6,838 bases of DNA, from contig JBBRHH010000342.1 of assembly GCA_038222915.1 (NCBI GenBank), positions 1-6,838 on the forward strand. Reading direction: 5' to 3'. The notes beneath the pieces are model-generated. The model made no database searches. It worked only from the letters and a program-made list of their open reading frames with translations, and had not been told where the DNA came from. A program made the translations under genes and the position numbers. This DNA is from JBBRHH01 sp038222915. GTDB lineage: Bacteria; Planctomycetota; Phycisphaerae; Tepidisphaerales; Tepidisphaeraceae. Below, piece by piece: positions 6,771 to 6,838 of this stretch. The first letter of the stretch is position 1, and each line of letters starts with the position of its first letter.

Positions 6771-6820
6771 GGCCTCCTGAGAGAATGGTGATGTCTAAGT
6801 CAACCAACTCCAAGGAGGCC
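6771..6820 (+). promoter_or_regulatory. Inverted repeat that could mask the ribosome-binding site of the plus-strand gene
   Basis: GGCCTCCT (6771-6778) is an exact inverted copy of AGGAGGCC (6813-6820), with a 34-base interval. The right arm contains almost all of the AAGGAGG Shine-Dalgarno sequence (6812-6818) that precedes the ATG at 6825. A transcript begun upstream of 6771 would be able to fold and hide that site, while one begun between the arms would not. This is a known way to keep transposase expression low when read from outside, but its use here is inferred. Confidence 0.45.
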
Positions 6821-6824
6821 ACGG

Positions 6825-6838
6825 ATGGCTATCATCGC
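6825..6838 (+). CDS. Start of a plus-strand gene, truncated by the window edge (possible transposase)
   Basis: Only MAII plus the first two bases of an alanine codon are visible. The start is convincing: a near-perfect Shine-Dalgarno AAGGAGG (6812-6818) lies six bases upstream of the ATG, and an in-frame TGA at 6789-6791 excludes an earlier start nearby. Some Y1 transposases begin with a short basic/hydrophobic stretch of the MARIAR type, which would fit, but four residues prove nothing. An alternative is a second open frame from ATG 6785 or 6791, which starts MSKSTNSKEA and is also open to the edge; its ribosome-binding site is much weaker. It is the only gene on the plus strand and diverges from the membrane-anchored protein to its left. 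Confidence 0.4.

Larger units (their letters stand above)
6691..6838 (+). mobile_element. Possible left end of an IS200/REP-associated (Y1) transposase unit
   Basis: The stretch begins with AAGGGGTCGGGAGTGAATG (6691-6709). GGGGTC-GGAG style words followed by a small palindrome resemble, from memory, the ends of units carrying a Y1 tyrosine (RAYT) transposase, where a short GTAG/GGAG tetranucleotide sits at the foot of a hairpin. A second small GC-rich hairpin follows: CGCGC (6732-6736) with GCGCG (6741-6745) around a CGCA loop. A gene then starts rightward at 6825. The composition also changes from the neighbouring gene. The element, if real, continues beyond the window, so neither its family nor its right end can be checked here. 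Confidence 0.33.

Overview
The window carries six substantial genes, all read from the minus strand, plus the first bases of a plus-strand gene at the right edge. LolD-type lipoprotein sorting implies an outer membrane, so the host is a Gram-negative-type bacterium. The G/T-rich third codon positions and the styles of the secreted protein (3493-4644) and the membrane-anchored protein (5754-6611) recall Planctomycetota, perhaps Phycisphaerae. That assignment is an impression from protein style, not a phylogenetic result.

Region 1 (1-4644) reads as one operon, right to left: a secreted protein of unknown function, an oligopeptide-binding protein (OppA type), the permease subunit OppB, and the permease subunit OppC, whose last part lies beyond the left edge. 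The junctions are very tight: a 3-base gap, a 1-base TGATG overlap and a 4-base ATGA overlap. A promoter-like element at 4712-4740 with a perfect TTGACA -35 box fits as the operon promoter. The ATPases OppD and OppF are not in the window and may follow OppC beyond the left edge.

Region 2 (4645-5655) holds a LolD-like ATPase with its own promoter-like element. No LolC/E-type permease is next to it. Its 3' end and the following intergenic DNA form a dense run of G-tracts on the coding strand (4779-4829) that fits a G-quadruplex pattern, interleaved with a 7-bp inverted repeat (4771-4801).

Region 3 (5754-6838) looks accessory. It has a single-pass membrane-anchored protein of unknown function with codon use unlike its neighbours. 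Next to it is about 150 bp of short repeats with a GGGGTCGGGAG motif, a palindrome, and a strong ribosome-binding site before a plus-strand start codon at 6825. This arrangement resembles the left end of an IS200/REP-associated (Y1 tyrosine) transposase unit. Only about five codons of that gene are visible, so this remains an inference.

Functionally, the clearest story is peptide import. The secreted protein is probably exported and made together with the periplasmic binding protein and the two permease subunits, which suggests an uncharacterised partner of an oligopeptide uptake system. No rRNA, tRNA, CRISPR array or convincing rho-independent terminator was found, and no stretch longer than about 210 bases lacks a gene.
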